Source of the DNA: JALZAA01 sp036005605
GTDB lineage: Bacteria > Actinomycetota > Acidimicrobiia > IMCC26256 > JACDBD01
Assembly (NCBI GenBank): GCA_036005605.1
Contig: DASYQJ010000080.1
Location: forward strand, 1 to 22,022
Direction of reading: 5' to 3'
Length of the DNA stretch: 22,022 bases
Part shown: one piece after another, positions 13,250 to 20,833 of the stretch
Position numbering within the stretch: the stretch's first letter is position 1
How the letters are laid out: every line of letters starts with the position of its first letter
Translations under genes and position numbers: made by a program
Notes under the pieces: model-generated
Database searches by the model: none
What the model saw: the letters and a program-made list of their open reading frames with translations, nothing else
Told to the model about the DNA's origin: nothing

Positions 13250-15268
13250 GTGGCCGTTCCGTCCGAGATCGAGGCTCGCGTCAAGGAGCTGCGCGAGCTC
13301 GTCCGGTACCACCGCGAGCGCTACTTCCAGGACGACGAGCCCGAGATCTCGGACGCCGAGTTCGACGAGCTCTACCGCGAGCTCGAGGGCCTCGAAGGTG
13401 AGTTCCCGGAGCTGGTGACGCCCGACTCGCCGACCCAACAGGTCGGCGCCGCGGCGGCCACCACCTTCGCCGAAGTCCAGCACGTCCTGCCGATGTTGTC
13501 GCTCGACAACGCGTTCAACCTCGAGGACCTCCTCGCGTGGGGGAAGCGCATCGAGCGTCAGATCACCGACCCGGTCGCGTTCGTGTGCGAGCCGAAGATG
13601 GACGGCCTCGCGGTGTCGCTGCTCTACGAGAACGGACGGTTTGTGCGCGCCGCGACGCGCGGCAACGGATACGTAGGAGAGGACGTCACCCCGAACGTCA
13701 GCACCATCGAATCGGTGCCGAAGCAGCTGAAGGGCACGGACCTCCCGGCGCGCCTCGAGGTGCGGGGTGAAGTGTTCATGCCGATCAAGGCGTTCGAGGC
13801 GCTCAACCGTCGCCAGGAGGAAGCAGAGGGCCGCCTGTTCGCGAACCCGCGCAACGCGGCGGCCGGGAGCCTCCGGCAGAAGGACCCGCGGATCACCGCG
13901 GAACGTGCGCTCGACATCTTCTGTTACCAGCCCGGCGTCAAGGAGGGTGGCCCGCGGTTGCGGACGCACACCGAGACGCTCGACTGGCTGCGCGACCTGG
14001 GCTTCCCCGTCAACGACAGGATCACCCGCTTCGAGTCGCTCGACGACGTGTACACGTTCTCCGAACGGATGCTCGAGTTGCGTCACGACCTCGGCTACGA
14101 GATCGACGGCGTCGTCGTCAAGGTCGACGACCTCGGACAACGTGACGAGCTCGGCGCGACGAGCAAGGCGCCCCGCTGGGCGATCGCGTACAAGTTTCCG
14201 CCCGAGGAAAAGACGACGCTGCTGCGCAACATCATGGTCAGCATCGGCCGTTCCGGCCGCGCCACACCCTTCGCGCAGCTCGAGCCTGTCTTCGTGGGCG
14301 GGTCGACGGTGGGGCAGGCGACTCTGCACAACGAGGACGAGGTCGCCCGCAAGGACGTGCGCATCGGCGACACCGTGATCGTGCGCAAGGCGGGCGATGT
14401 GATTCCCGAGGTCGTCGGCCCGGTGCTCGCGAAGCGGCGCAAGGGTCTGCGACGTTGGAAGTTCCCGAAGGACTGTCCGGCGTGCGGGCAGCCCCTCGTG
14501 CGTGCGGAGGGAGAATCGGCGACGAACTGCGTCAACGTCGAGTGTCCGGCGCAGCGCTGGGGACGGATCGTGCACTTCGCCGCCGCGATGGACATCGACG
14601 GGCTCGGTGAGGAGCGCGTCCGCCAGTTCATCGATGCCGGCCTGCTCTCCGACCCGGCCGACATCTACTGGCTCGACGTCGAACGCCTCGTGAAGCTCGA
14701 TCGCATCGGCGAGAAGTCGGCGCAGCAGCTCGTCGACAACATCCAGGCGTCGAAGTCGCAGCAGCTGGCGCGGCTGCTCGTCGGTTTGAGCATTCCGAAC
14801 GTCGGGGGGGCGACCGCGCAGGACATCGCCCGCGAGATGGGCCACCTCGACCAGATCCTCGACGCCTCGGCCGAGGACCTCACGCAAGTGGAGGGGATCG
14901 GGCCCATCGTGGCTGAGAGCGTGCACGAGTTCTTCGCCCGCAAGCGGACCCGTCAGCTCGTCGAGAAGCTGCGAGAGGCGGGCGTGAACTTCGAGGGCCC
15001 GACGCGCGCGGCCGCGCCCGACATCGAGCAGACGTTCACCGGCCTCACGTTCGTGCTGACCGGCGGGCTCGAGGAGCTCAGTCGGGAGGAGGCGCAGGCC
15101 GAGATCGAGGCGCGTGGCGGCAAGGTCACGAACAGCGTGTCCAAGAAGACGAGCTACGTCGTCGTCGGCGAGAATCCGGGCTCGAAGCTGGCGAAGGCCG
15201 AGCAGCTAGGCGTGACGCTCCTCGACGAAGCTGCGTTCCGCAAGCTCCTGGAGGAAGGACCCGACTGA
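13250..15268 (+). CDS. ligA: NAD+-dependent DNA ligase LigA
   Basis: A 672-residue replicative DNA ligase of normal length. Domain order: Ia domain with the NAD-binding YHRERYFQDDEPEISDAEFD segment (20-39), adenylation domain with the active-site Lys116 in EPKMDGLA and the RGNGYVGEDVT motif, OB fold (SIGRSGRATPFAQLEPV region), a four-cysteine zinc finger (CPACGQPL then NCVNVECPAQ), a helix-hairpin-helix domain (DRIGEKSAQQLVDNI, VEGIGPIVAESV), and a C-terminal BRCT domain (about 593-672, FTGLTFVLTGGLEELSREEA). It seals nicks during replication and repair and should be essential. GTG 13250 is chosen because TAGGCT lies 7 nt upstream (leaderless). Its stop shares one base with the next start (TGATG). 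Confidence 0.98.
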   Translation: MAVPSEIEARVKELRELVRYHRERYFQDDEPEISDAEFDELYRELEGLEGEFPELVTPDSPTQQVGAAAATTFAEVQHVLPMLSLDNAFNLEDLLAWGKRIERQITDPVAFVCEPKMDGLAVSLLYENGRFVRAATRGNGYVGEDVTPNVSTIESVPKQLKGTDLPARLEVRGEVFMPIKAFEALNRRQEEAEGRLFANPRNAAAGSLRQKDPRITAERALDIFCYQPGVKEGGPRLRTHTETLDWLRDLGFPVNDRITRFESLDDVYTFSERMLELRHDLGYEIDGVVVKVDDLGQRDELGATSKAPRWAIAYKFPPEEKTTLLRNIMVSIGRSGRATPFAQLEPVFVGGSTVGQATLHNEDEVARKDVRIGDTVIVRKAGDVIPEVVGPVLAKRRKGLRRWKFPKDCPACGQPLVRAEGESATNCVNVECPAQRWGRIVHFAAAMDIDGLGEERVRQFIDAGLLSDPADIYWLDVERLVKLDRIGEKSAQQLVDNIQASKSQQLARLLVGLSIPNVGGATAQDIAREMGHLDQILDASAEDLTQVEGIGPIVAESVHEFFARKRTRQLVEKLREAGVNFEGPTRAAAPDIEQTFTGLTFVLTGGLEELSREEAQAEIEARGGKVTNSVSKKTSYVVVGENPGSKLAKAEQLGVTLLDEAAFRKLLEEGPD

Positions 15269-15714
15269 TGGTGAACAAGGGAGCGGTCGGTCAGACCGGC
15301 GAGGCGTACGACTTGGTCGTCGAACGGGGCAAGGTGCGGGAGTTCGCCCGGGCGACGAAGTCGCAGAACCCGGAGTACCTCGACGACCCCGTGCCCGTGT
15401 CGCCGCCGACGTTCCTCGTGTCGTCGGTGTTCTGGGCGCCGCCCGGCGCGGCGCGGTGGGGCGACCTCCAGCTCGACATGCGGCGCGTCCTCGACGGCGG
15501 ACGCGAGTTCGTGTTCCACGGGCCGCCGCCCGCTGCGGGCACGAAGCTCACGTCGCAGACCCGTGTCGAGGACATCTACGAGAAGGAAGGCAAGCGGGGC
15601 GGGACGATGACGTTCGTGGTCACGGTGCAGGAGTTCCGCGACGAGGCCGGTGACCTCGTCGCCGAGATGCGGTCCACCGCGATCGAGACCGGCAAGCCGC
15701 CGACGGAGGGCTGA
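15268..15714 (+). CDS. FAS1-like dehydratase domain protein (MaoC N-terminal type)
   Basis: A 148-residue single hot-dog protein of the FAS1-like dehydratase/MaoC-N type: the N-terminal helix VREFARATKSQNPEYLDD followed by PVSPPTFLVSSVFW, and the strands TKLTSQTRVEDIYEKEGKRG and TMTFVVTVQEF. It lacks the Asp-x-x-x-x-His catalytic pair, as expected for the non-catalytic partner of a heteromeric hydratase. Such subunits pair with a MaoC subunit to hydrate (2E)-enoyl-CoA or enoyl-ACP to the (R)-3-hydroxy product, as HadA does with HadB in mycobacteria. The start overlaps the ligA stop (TGATG), and the partner gene follows 5 nt downstream. Whether it serves synthesis or degradation cannot be told from sequence. 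Confidence 0.88.
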   Translation: MVNKGAVGQTGEAYDLVVERGKVREFARATKSQNPEYLDDPVPVSPPTFLVSSVFWAPPGAARWGDLQLDMRRVLDGGREFVFHGPPPAAGTKLTSQTRVEDIYEKEGKRGGTMTFVVTVQEFRDEAGDLVAEMRSTAIETGKPPTEG

Positions 15715-15719
15715 CGACG

Positions 15720-16145
15720 ATGGTGACGACAGACGTGACGTGGGACGACCTCAGCGAAGGCACCGCCGCCGAGCCGCGCGACTTCGGGCCGCTCACCCGG
15801 ACCGACTTCGTGCGCTACCAGGGCGCGTCAGGCGACTTCAACCCGATCCACCACGACGAGGAGTACGCCAAGAGCGCCGGGTTCCCGACCGTGTTCTCGG
15901 TCGGGATGCTCCAGGCCGGGATCCTCGCCACGTACGTGACTGACTGGCTCGGCGCCGCCAACGTGCGCCGCTTCGGCGCCCAGTTCCGTGAGCAGGTCTG
16001 GCCCGGCGACACGCTCACGTGCTCCGGCACGGTCACGAAGCAATACGAGGACGGCGGCGAGCGCCTGGTCGACCTCGAGCTCCTGTGCACGCGCCAGACC
16101 GGCGGCACCGCGATCAAGGGCTGGGCCACGTTCGTCGCGTCGTGA
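15720..16145 (+). CDS. MaoC-like (R)-specific hydratase/dehydratase, catalytic subunit
   Basis: A 141-residue hot-dog protein with the hydratase-2 motif GASGDFNPIHHDEEYAKSAG; Asp39 and His44 are the expected catalytic pair. Further downstream are the family segment FSVGMLQAGILATYV and the strand REQVWPGDTLTCSGTV. It should add water to trans-2-enoyl-CoA (or remove it) to give (R)-3-hydroxyacyl-CoA, working with the FAS1-like protein just upstream (5-nt gap; GGAGGG lies about 9 nt before ATG 15720). The two together equal the double hot-dog hydratase unit of eukaryotic MFE-2. It is part of the ligA-hydratase-dehydrogenase run of closely packed plus-strand genes. Confidence 0.9.
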   Translation: MVTTDVTWDDLSEGTAAEPRDFGPLTRTDFVRYQGASGDFNPIHHDEEYAKSAGFPTVFSVGMLQAGILATYVTDWLGAANVRRFGAQFREQVWPGDTLTCSGTVTKQYEDGGERLVDLELLCTRQTGGTAIKGWATFVAS

Positions 16146-16155
16146 GAGCGCGCGC

Positions 16156-17154
16156 ATGAAGGCGCAGGTGCTGGAGCGGGCGGCGCCGATCGCCGACGCG
16201 CCGCTCCGCCTCGTCGAGCGGGAGCCACCCGAGCCGGCACGCGGCCAGGTGCGCCTCCGAGTTCACGTGTGCGCGTGTTGTCGCACCGATCTGCACGTCG
16301 TCACCGGTGAGCTCGACCTCCCCAAGCTGCCCATCGTCCCCGGACACCAGGTCGTCGGGACGGTCGACGCACTCGGCGACGGCTGCACGCGCCTGCGCGC
16401 CGGCGACCGCGTCGGCGTGTGCTGGCTGCACTGGGCCGACGGCGTCTGCCAGTACTGCCGGCGCGGCCAGGAGAACCTGTGCGAGCACGGCACGTTCACC
16501 GGCTGGACCGCGGACGGCGGCTACGCCGAGGCGATCACCGTGCCCGAGGACTTCGCGATCCATCTCCCCGAGAATCTCGACGACCTCGCCGTGTCACCGC
16601 TGCTCTGCTCGGGTGCGGTCGGCTACCGCGCGCTGCGCCGAGCCGAGATCGAGCCCGGCGAGCGCGTCGCGCTGATGGGGTTCGGGTCCTCCGCCCATCT
16701 GGTCATGCAGGTGCTGCGCCACTGGGGCTGCGAGGTCTACGTGCTCACTCGGGGGGAGGGCCATCGCGCGCTCGCACGGGAGCTGGGCGCGGCGTGGGTC
16801 GGCGCCGCCGACGAGCTCCCACCCGAGACGTGCGACCGGGCGGTCGTGTTCGCGCCCGTGGGTGAGCTCGTGCCCGTCGCATTGCGCGCGATACGCCCGG
16901 GCGGGACGGTCTCGCTCGCCGGCATCCACATGAGCCCGCTCCCGGTCATGGACTACGCGTTGCTCTGGCGCGAGCGGTCGCTGCGGTCGGTCGCCAACGT
17001 GACCCGACGTGACGCCGAGGAGTTCGTGGCGCTCGCGGTCGAGGCGAACGTGCGGGCCGAGTACGAGACGTATCCGTTGGATGCCGCCAACGACGCCCTC
17101 GCCGCCATCGCGGGCGACTCCGTCCAGGGGACGGCCATCCTCCAGATCTCCTGA
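16156..17154 (+). CDS. zinc-dependent alcohol dehydrogenase (MDR superfamily)
   Basis: A 332-residue medium-chain dehydrogenase. The catalytic zinc ligands are Cys42 (CCRTDLH), His64 (PGHQVVG) and Cys151 (LLCSGAVGYRAL). The GHQ in place of GHE is normal for one bacterial subfamily. In the structural zinc lobe the usual C-x2-C-x2-C-x7-C has become D-x2-C-x2-C-x7-C (Asp95, Cys98, Cys101, Cys109), so that zinc site is altered. The Rossmann fold begins VALMGFGSSAH (171-181). It should oxidise alcohols or reduce aldehydes with NAD(P); the substrate is unknown. ATG 16156 is 11 nt after the MaoC stop, so it is probably in the same operon. A long inverted repeat follows 9 nt after its stop. Confidence 0.9.
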   Translation: MKAQVLERAAPIADAPLRLVEREPPEPARGQVRLRVHVCACCRTDLHVVTGELDLPKLPIVPGHQVVGTVDALGDGCTRLRAGDRVGVCWLHWADGVCQYCRRGQENLCEHGTFTGWTADGGYAEAITVPEDFAIHLPENLDDLAVSPLLCSGAVGYRALRRAEIEPGERVALMGFGSSAHLVMQVLRHWGCEVYVLTRGEGHRALARELGAAWVGAADELPPETCDRAVVFAPVGELVPVALRAIRPGGTVSLAGIHMSPLPVMDYALLWRERSLRSVANVTRRDAEEFVALAVEANVRAEYETYPLDAANDALAAIAGDSVQGTAILQIS

Positions 17155-17163
17155 GGTCCCCCG

Positions 17164-17210
17164 TTTTGGCGCCGTTTACATACCTCTGACGTACGTAGGT
17201 GGCGCCAAAA
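17164..17210. repeat. perfect 10-bp inverted repeat between convergent genes
   Basis: TTTTGGCGCC (17164-17173) and GGCGCCAAAA (17201-17210) flank a 27-nt centre that itself contains ACGTACGT and an ACCT/AGGT pair. It fills the 57-bp gap between two convergent genes. The stem would give a hairpin on either strand and could stop both transcripts, but the 3' arms end in A's, not U's, so it is not a standard intrinsic terminator. A tiny MITE-like insertion is an alternative. Confidence 0.55.
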
Positions 17211-17211
17211 G

Positions 17212-17688
17212 CTACGCGCCGACCTGGAAGCTCCAGCCGTAGCTCTGCGGCTTGGCGGGCTCGGGCTCGGTCTGGCTCCAGTACAGGACGGCGAGGTCGT
17301 TGCGGCCGGCGGCGAGCCGGCTCACCTCCTTGCCCGGCGCGGGCCGGAACGTGATCGTGCTGGTGGCGTTGTCGATCACGAGCTGGTCCTCGGGCAGGCG
17401 GACGCCGTTGAGCACGAGCACACCCGTCAGCCCCGAACGGAGGTGCACCTCGACGTCCGTCTGCGGCGTCGCGATGCTGCCCGGCGCAGGCCGGACCTGC
17501 CGCACGTCGGCGGAGACCTCCTGGCGACCCTGATCCGTCGTGTCGGAGTTGTAACCCAGGAAGAGCGCAAGGCTCACGACGAGCGCGATCCCGCCCACGA
17601 CGATGATGACTCGCCAGGGGTGCACACCCGTTGGTCGACGACGGGACCCGTCACCGCCCGCGAACTTCGGGGGAGTACCCAACGACAC
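17212..17688 (-). CDS. single-pass membrane protein with extracytoplasmic domain, unknown function
   Basis: A 158-residue protein: a basic cytoplasmic N-terminus (GDGSRRRPTGVHPWR), one transmembrane helix (about 27-45), and an outer domain of about 110 residues that looks beta-rich (TDVEVHLRSGLTGVLVLNGV, TSTITFRPAPGKEVSRL, DLAVLYWSQTEPEPAKPQ, YGWSFQVGA). The domain resembles an immunoglobulin-like or binding module, but I recognise no family. GTG 17688 has a strong GGAGG 5 nt upstream. The 51-bp hairpin element lies directly before that Shine-Dalgarno, in the same arrangement as at mcm. The gene is divergent from the PASTA kinase and might encode an accessory cell-wall sensor, but that is inference from position only. 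Confidence 0.75.
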   Translation of the reverse strand: MSLGTPPKFAGGDGSRRRPTGVHPWRVIIVVGGIALVVSLALFLGYNSDTTDQGRQEVSADVRQVRPAPGSIATPQTDVEVHLRSGLTGVLVLNGVRLPEDQLVIDNATSTITFRPAPGKEVSRLAAGRNDLAVLYWSQTEPEPAKPQSYGWSFQVGA

Positions 17689-17706
17689 GCATCCCTCCCT
17701 GTCGTC

Positions 17707-17757
17707 GTCGCAAGCTCCGACTTTGCAGCAACGGTCGGCAAAGCCGCCGTCGCTGCG
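17707..17757 (-). repeat. 51-bp hairpin element, copy 2 (5' UTR of the membrane protein gene)
   Basis: The second copy of the element at 5209-5259. As minus-strand RNA, CGGCUUUGC (17746-17738) pairs with GCAAAGUCG (17726-17718) around an 11-nt loop; one pair is G-U. An outer TCGCA/TGCGA pair (17708-17712 with 17754-17758) can extend the structure. It ends 19 nt before the GTG start at 17688, immediately upstream of the Shine-Dalgarno. Confidence 0.6.
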
Positions 17758-17801
17758 AGACTAACCGTCGGGTGTGCCGCGGAATCGACGCGCGCATTCA
17801 G

Positions 17802-17807
17802 TACCGT
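17802..17807 (+). promoter_or_regulatory. -10 element of the PASTA kinase gene
   Basis: TACCGT lies 8 nt before the ATG at 17816, which implies a leaderless or nearly leaderless mRNA. No convincing -35 is visible. Confidence 0.4.
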
Positions 17808-17815
17808 AAACGCTC

Positions 17816-19696
17816 ATGGCGTTGAGCGGCCTGACCGACCTCGCCGGCCGCGTGCTCGCCGACCGGTACCGGCTGCTCGCCCCGATCGGTTCGGGCGGCA
17901 GTGGACGCGTGTACGTCGCCGACGACGTGCGCCTCCGCCGCCGCGTCGCGGTGAAGGTGCTGCATGGCGCGCTGGCCGACGACGCCGGGTTCCTCCGCCG
18001 CTTCCGCGCCGAGGCCCAACTCGCCGCCTCGCTGCACCATCCGAACGTGGTGACGGTCTTCGACTGGGGCGAGGACGCCGTCCCGTTCATGGTGCTCGAG
18101 CTCCTGTCGGGCGGCAGTCTCCGCGGCATGCTCGACGAGGGCATCCGGTTGACGCCGGCACAGGCCGCGCACACCGGTCGGTACGTCGCCACCGCGCTGT
18201 CGTACGCGCATACCCGCGGACTGGTCCACCGTGACATCAAGCCGGCCAACCTGCTGTTCGACGAGCACGGCACCGTACGCGTCGCCGACTTCGGCCTGGC
18301 GCGTGCGCTGGCCGAAGCGAGCTGGACGGAGCCGACCGGCGCGCTCGTCGGTACCGCGCGGTACGCCGCGCCCGAGCAGGGGACCGGCGCGACGCTCGAC
18401 GCGCGTGCCGACCTCTACGCTCTCGGCGTCGTGCTCGTCGAGTCGGTCACGGGGCGCGTCCCCGAGGTGGCCGACACGCTGATCGGGACACTGGCGGTGC
18501 GCGCACGCGTCCCACTCGCCGCCCCCCAGGAGCTCGGCGCGCTCGCCCCCGTCGTGGAACGTGCCGGACGGACGCAGCCGTCCGAGCGGTACCCGGACGC
18601 GATCACGATGGCGGAAGCGCTCACCGACGCTTCGCGCCACCTTCCACCACCGGGTCCGCTCACGCTCGTCGGCCTCGACGCGCACGTCGACCCGCACCCC
18701 ACCGAACTGCGCAGGACGAGCACGGTCTTCGACCAGGACGCCGACTCCACGGTGGCCACGGCGCAGGCGCGGACGGACACTGCCGCGCGGGCGGACACCG
18801 CTCCCGCACCGCGTCCCGGGCGGTACGCGCCGCGTGCCGTGCCCGCGGTCGTCGCCGTGCTCGTCATCGCGGTGCTGGTCGCGGCGGGGTTGCTGCTTGC
18901 ACGGTCGGCGGGCGGGAGCACCGTCGCCGCACCGCAGCTCGTCGGGCTCACGCAGGACGAAGCGGCGGCGCGAGCCGCCAAGGCCGGGCTCGTGGTCCAC
19001 GTCGAGCAGCGCGACGTCGACGACCCGGCCGGGCGCGTGATCAGCCAGGCACCGTCGGCGGGCGCCTTCCTCGACGACGGCGGCACGGTCCGTCTCGTCG
19101 TGTCGCGCGGGCCGCCCCCGGTCGTGATCCCCGACGTCGCCGGGCAACCGGAGGACCAGGCCACCCTCACGCTCGCCGGCGCCGGCTTCGCCGTCGATCC
19201 CAGGCACGACTACGACGAGAACGTCCCCGCCGGCATCGCGATCCGCACCGACCCGGCCGCCAACGAGAAGCACGCGCCCGAGTCCACGATCGCGCTGGTC
19301 GTGAGCGACGGCCCGCGCCCGGTGGCGGTGCCGGACACGTCGGGGAAGAACTACGACGCCGCCGTCGCCGCCCTCCAGGCCAAGCGCTTCAGCGCGACGC
19401 GCGTCGACGACTTCAGCGAGACGGTGCCGCCCGGCAACGTCGTCGGGACGGACCCACCCGCGGGCCAGCTCGCGCCGCGCGACTCCCAGGTCGCCGTGCA
19501 CGTGAGCAAGGGCCCGCAGCCGGTCGCCGTCCCGAACGTCGTCAGCATGAGCGTCGAACAGGCGAGCCAGGCGTTGCAGGCGAGCGGGCTTGTCGCCGAC
19601 GTGCAGAACTTCGCGCCGGGCAGGACGGTCAAGAGCCAGAACCCGCCGGCGGGCACCCAGGTCAACCGGGGCGCCAAGGTCACGCTCGTCCTCTGA
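17816..19696 (+). CDS. PASTA-domain Ser/Thr protein kinase (PknB type)
   Basis: A 626-residue membrane receptor kinase. The cytoplasmic kinase domain (about 17-275) has the glycine loop IGSGGSGRVY (24-33), Lys47 in VAVKVL, the catalytic loop HRDIKPAN (138-145), DFG (158-160) and APEQ (185-188). A juxtamembrane Thr/Ala-rich linker leads to one transmembrane helix (about 342-363) and four extracellular PASTA repeats (about 370-434, 437-501, 504-570, 571-626), each ending in a VxLVVSxGP-like strand. PASTA domains bind peptidoglycan fragments or lipid II, and such kinases coordinate cell-wall synthesis and division. ATG 17816 is supported by TACCGT 8 nt upstream. It stands alone, divergent from a membrane protein and followed by a large hairpin; no partner phosphatase is in the window. 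Confidence 0.96.
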   Translation: MALSGLTDLAGRVLADRYRLLAPIGSGGSGRVYVADDVRLRRRVAVKVLHGALADDAGFLRRFRAEAQLAASLHHPNVVTVFDWGEDAVPFMVLELLSGGSLRGMLDEGIRLTPAQAAHTGRYVATALSYAHTRGLVHRDIKPANLLFDEHGTVRVADFGLARALAEASWTEPTGALVGTARYAAPEQGTGATLDARADLYALGVVLVESVTGRVPEVADTLIGTLAVRARVPLAAPQELGALAPVVERAGRTQPSERYPDAITMAEALTDASRHLPPPGPLTLVGLDAHVDPHPTELRRTSTVFDQDADSTVATAQARTDTAARADTAPAPRPGRYAPRAVPAVVAVLVIAVLVAAGLLLARSAGGSTVAAPQLVGLTQDEAAARAAKAGLVVHVEQRDVDDPAGRVISQAPSAGAFLDDGGTVRLVVSRGPPPVVIPDVAGQPEDQATLTLAGAGFAVDPRHDYDENVPAGIAIRTDPAANEKHAPESTIALVVSDGPRPVAVPDTSGKNYDAAVAALQAKRFSATRVDDFSETVPPGNVVGTDPPAGQLAPRDSQVAVHVSKGPQPVAVPNVVSMSVEQASQALQASGLVADVQNFAPGRTVKSQNPPAGTQVNRGAKVTLVL

Positions 19697-19728
19697 CCGG
19701 CGCGGCGGCCGGAGCCCCAGGCCACGTC

Positions 19729-19764
19729 GGGTCGAAACCCGCGCTGAGCGCCGGTTTGCGACCC
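19729..19764. terminator. large imperfect hairpin after the PASTA kinase gene
   Basis: The segment folds into a stem of 15 base pairs: GGGTCG pairs with CGACCC, AAACC with GGTTT, and GCGC with GCGC around a TGA loop, with one C-C mismatch and one bulged G. It begins 33 nt after the kinase stop. There is no U-run, so it may be a factor-dependent terminator, an mRNA 3' cap, or a protein-binding palindrome ahead of the SDR promoter. Confidence 0.45.
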
Positions 19765-19786
19765 AACGGTGCGAGGGGGCGATCGT

Positions 19787-19802
19787 TTGACCGCTCGGTC
19801 AA
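19787..19802. promoter_or_regulatory. operator palindrome over the SDR promoter
   Basis: TTGACCGCTCGGTCAA is a perfect palindrome (7-bp arms, 2-bp centre). Its left half doubles as the -35 (TTGACC 19787-19792) for TACGAT (19812-19817) at 19 nt. The form is typical of TetR-family operators controlling lipid catabolism genes; the cognate regulator is not identified, and the palindrome differs from the GTAGAC sites of the TetR gene in this window. Confidence 0.65.
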
Positions 19803-19845
19803 GTCGGCGCATACGATGCCGCGTCGTCTTCGACGGGGGATCACC

Positions 19846-20730
19846 ATGGGTGCGCTCGACGGGCGGGTTGCCATCATCACCGGTGCGGGTCGCGGCCTCG
19901 GCCGCGAGCACGCCCTGCTGTTCGCCGAGCAGGGCGCGAAGGTCGTCGTCAACGACCTCGGCGGCGACATCCACGGGGAAGGCGCCGACCGCGCGCCCGC
20001 GCAGCAGGTCGTCGACGAGATCGAGAAGATGGGCGGTGAGGCCGTCGCCAACGTCGACAGCGCGGCCGACTGGGACGGCGCCCAGCGGCTCATCCAGACG
20101 GCGGTCGACACGTTCGGTGACCTGCACGTCCTCGTGAACAACGCGGGCATCCTGCGGGACCGCGTGATCGTGAACATGACCGAGGAGGAGTGGGACTCGG
20201 TCATCCACGTGCACCTGAAGGGTCACTTCTGCCCGACCCGCCACGCCGCCGCCTACTGGCGCGAACAGAGCAAGGCCGGCAAAGAGGTGAAGGCGTCGAT
20301 CGTCCACACCTCGTCCACGTCCGGGCTTCTCGGCAACCCCGGACAAGCCAACTACGGCGCCGCCAAGTCCGGCATCGCGACGTTCTCGTACATCGCGTCG
20401 CTCGAGCTCGGCCGGTACGGAGTCCGCTCCAACGCGATCGCGCCCGCCGCGCGCACGCGCCTCACTGAGCAGACCCCGGGGCTCCAGGAAGTCGTGAAGG
20501 CGCCCGAGGACGCGTCCTTCGACGTGTGGGACCCGGCCAACGTGTCACCGTTCGTGGGCTACCTCGCCACCGAGGACTGCCCGTTCTCGGGCGAGGCGTT
20601 CCTCGTGCAGGGTGGCGTCGTGCAGCGCTTCCAGCCCTGGAAGCTGTCCGAGAAGATCGACAAGGGTGACCGCTGGACCGTCGAGGAGCTCGACAAGGAG
20701 GCGCAGAAGCTCCAACCGGCGAAGAAGTAG
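19846..20730 (+). CDS. SDR-family dehydrogenase, MFE-2 (3R)-hydroxyacyl-CoA dehydrogenase type
   Basis: A 294-residue short-chain dehydrogenase. The cofactor loop is TGAGRGLG (12-19) and VVVNDLGGD follows beta-3; the acidic residue at the end of that strand favours NAD. NNAGILRDR and the catalytic Ser in VHTSSTSG with Tyr-x3-Lys in NYGAAKSG complete the active site. VNDLGGD, NAGILRDR and the tail KGDRWTVEELDKEAQ are hallmarks of the dehydrogenase domain of peroxisomal multifunctional enzyme 2, so the expected reaction is oxidation of (R)-3-hydroxyacyl-CoA to 3-ketoacyl-CoA. ATG 19846 has GGGGGA 5 nt upstream; an in-frame ATG at 19816 overlaps the -10. Expression is probably controlled through the palindrome at 19787-19802. 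Confidence 0.9.
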   Translation: MGALDGRVAIITGAGRGLGREHALLFAEQGAKVVVNDLGGDIHGEGADRAPAQQVVDEIEKMGGEAVANVDSAADWDGAQRLIQTAVDTFGDLHVLVNNAGILRDRVIVNMTEEEWDSVIHVHLKGHFCPTRHAAAYWREQSKAGKEVKASIVHTSSTSGLLGNPGQANYGAAKSGIATFSYIASLELGRYGVRSNAIAPAARTRLTEQTPGLQEVVKAPEDASFDVWDPANVSPFVGYLATEDCPFSGEAFLVQGGVVQRFQPWKLSEKIDKGDRWTVEELDKEAQKLQPAKK

Positions 20731-20833
20731 GCCGCCGTGGACGTCTTCGGCGACACCGAGGGCGGGCTGAACGCTCTTCTCGTCACCCTCGTCGCGCGGT
20801 CCCGCTCGGCGCTAAGAGGGAGTCACCCAGCTG

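Noticed and set aside
11584..13284. 566-codon minus-strand frame with Gly/Val repeats
   Set aside because: The Val-Gly-Gly repeat arises from the antisense of the Pro/Thr-rich tail of the zinc-ribbon protein; the rest is the shadow of the MetE-like gene.
13217..14926. 569-codon minus-strand frame
   Set aside because: Shadow of ligA; composition rich in Asp, Arg and Leu as expected for an antisense frame.
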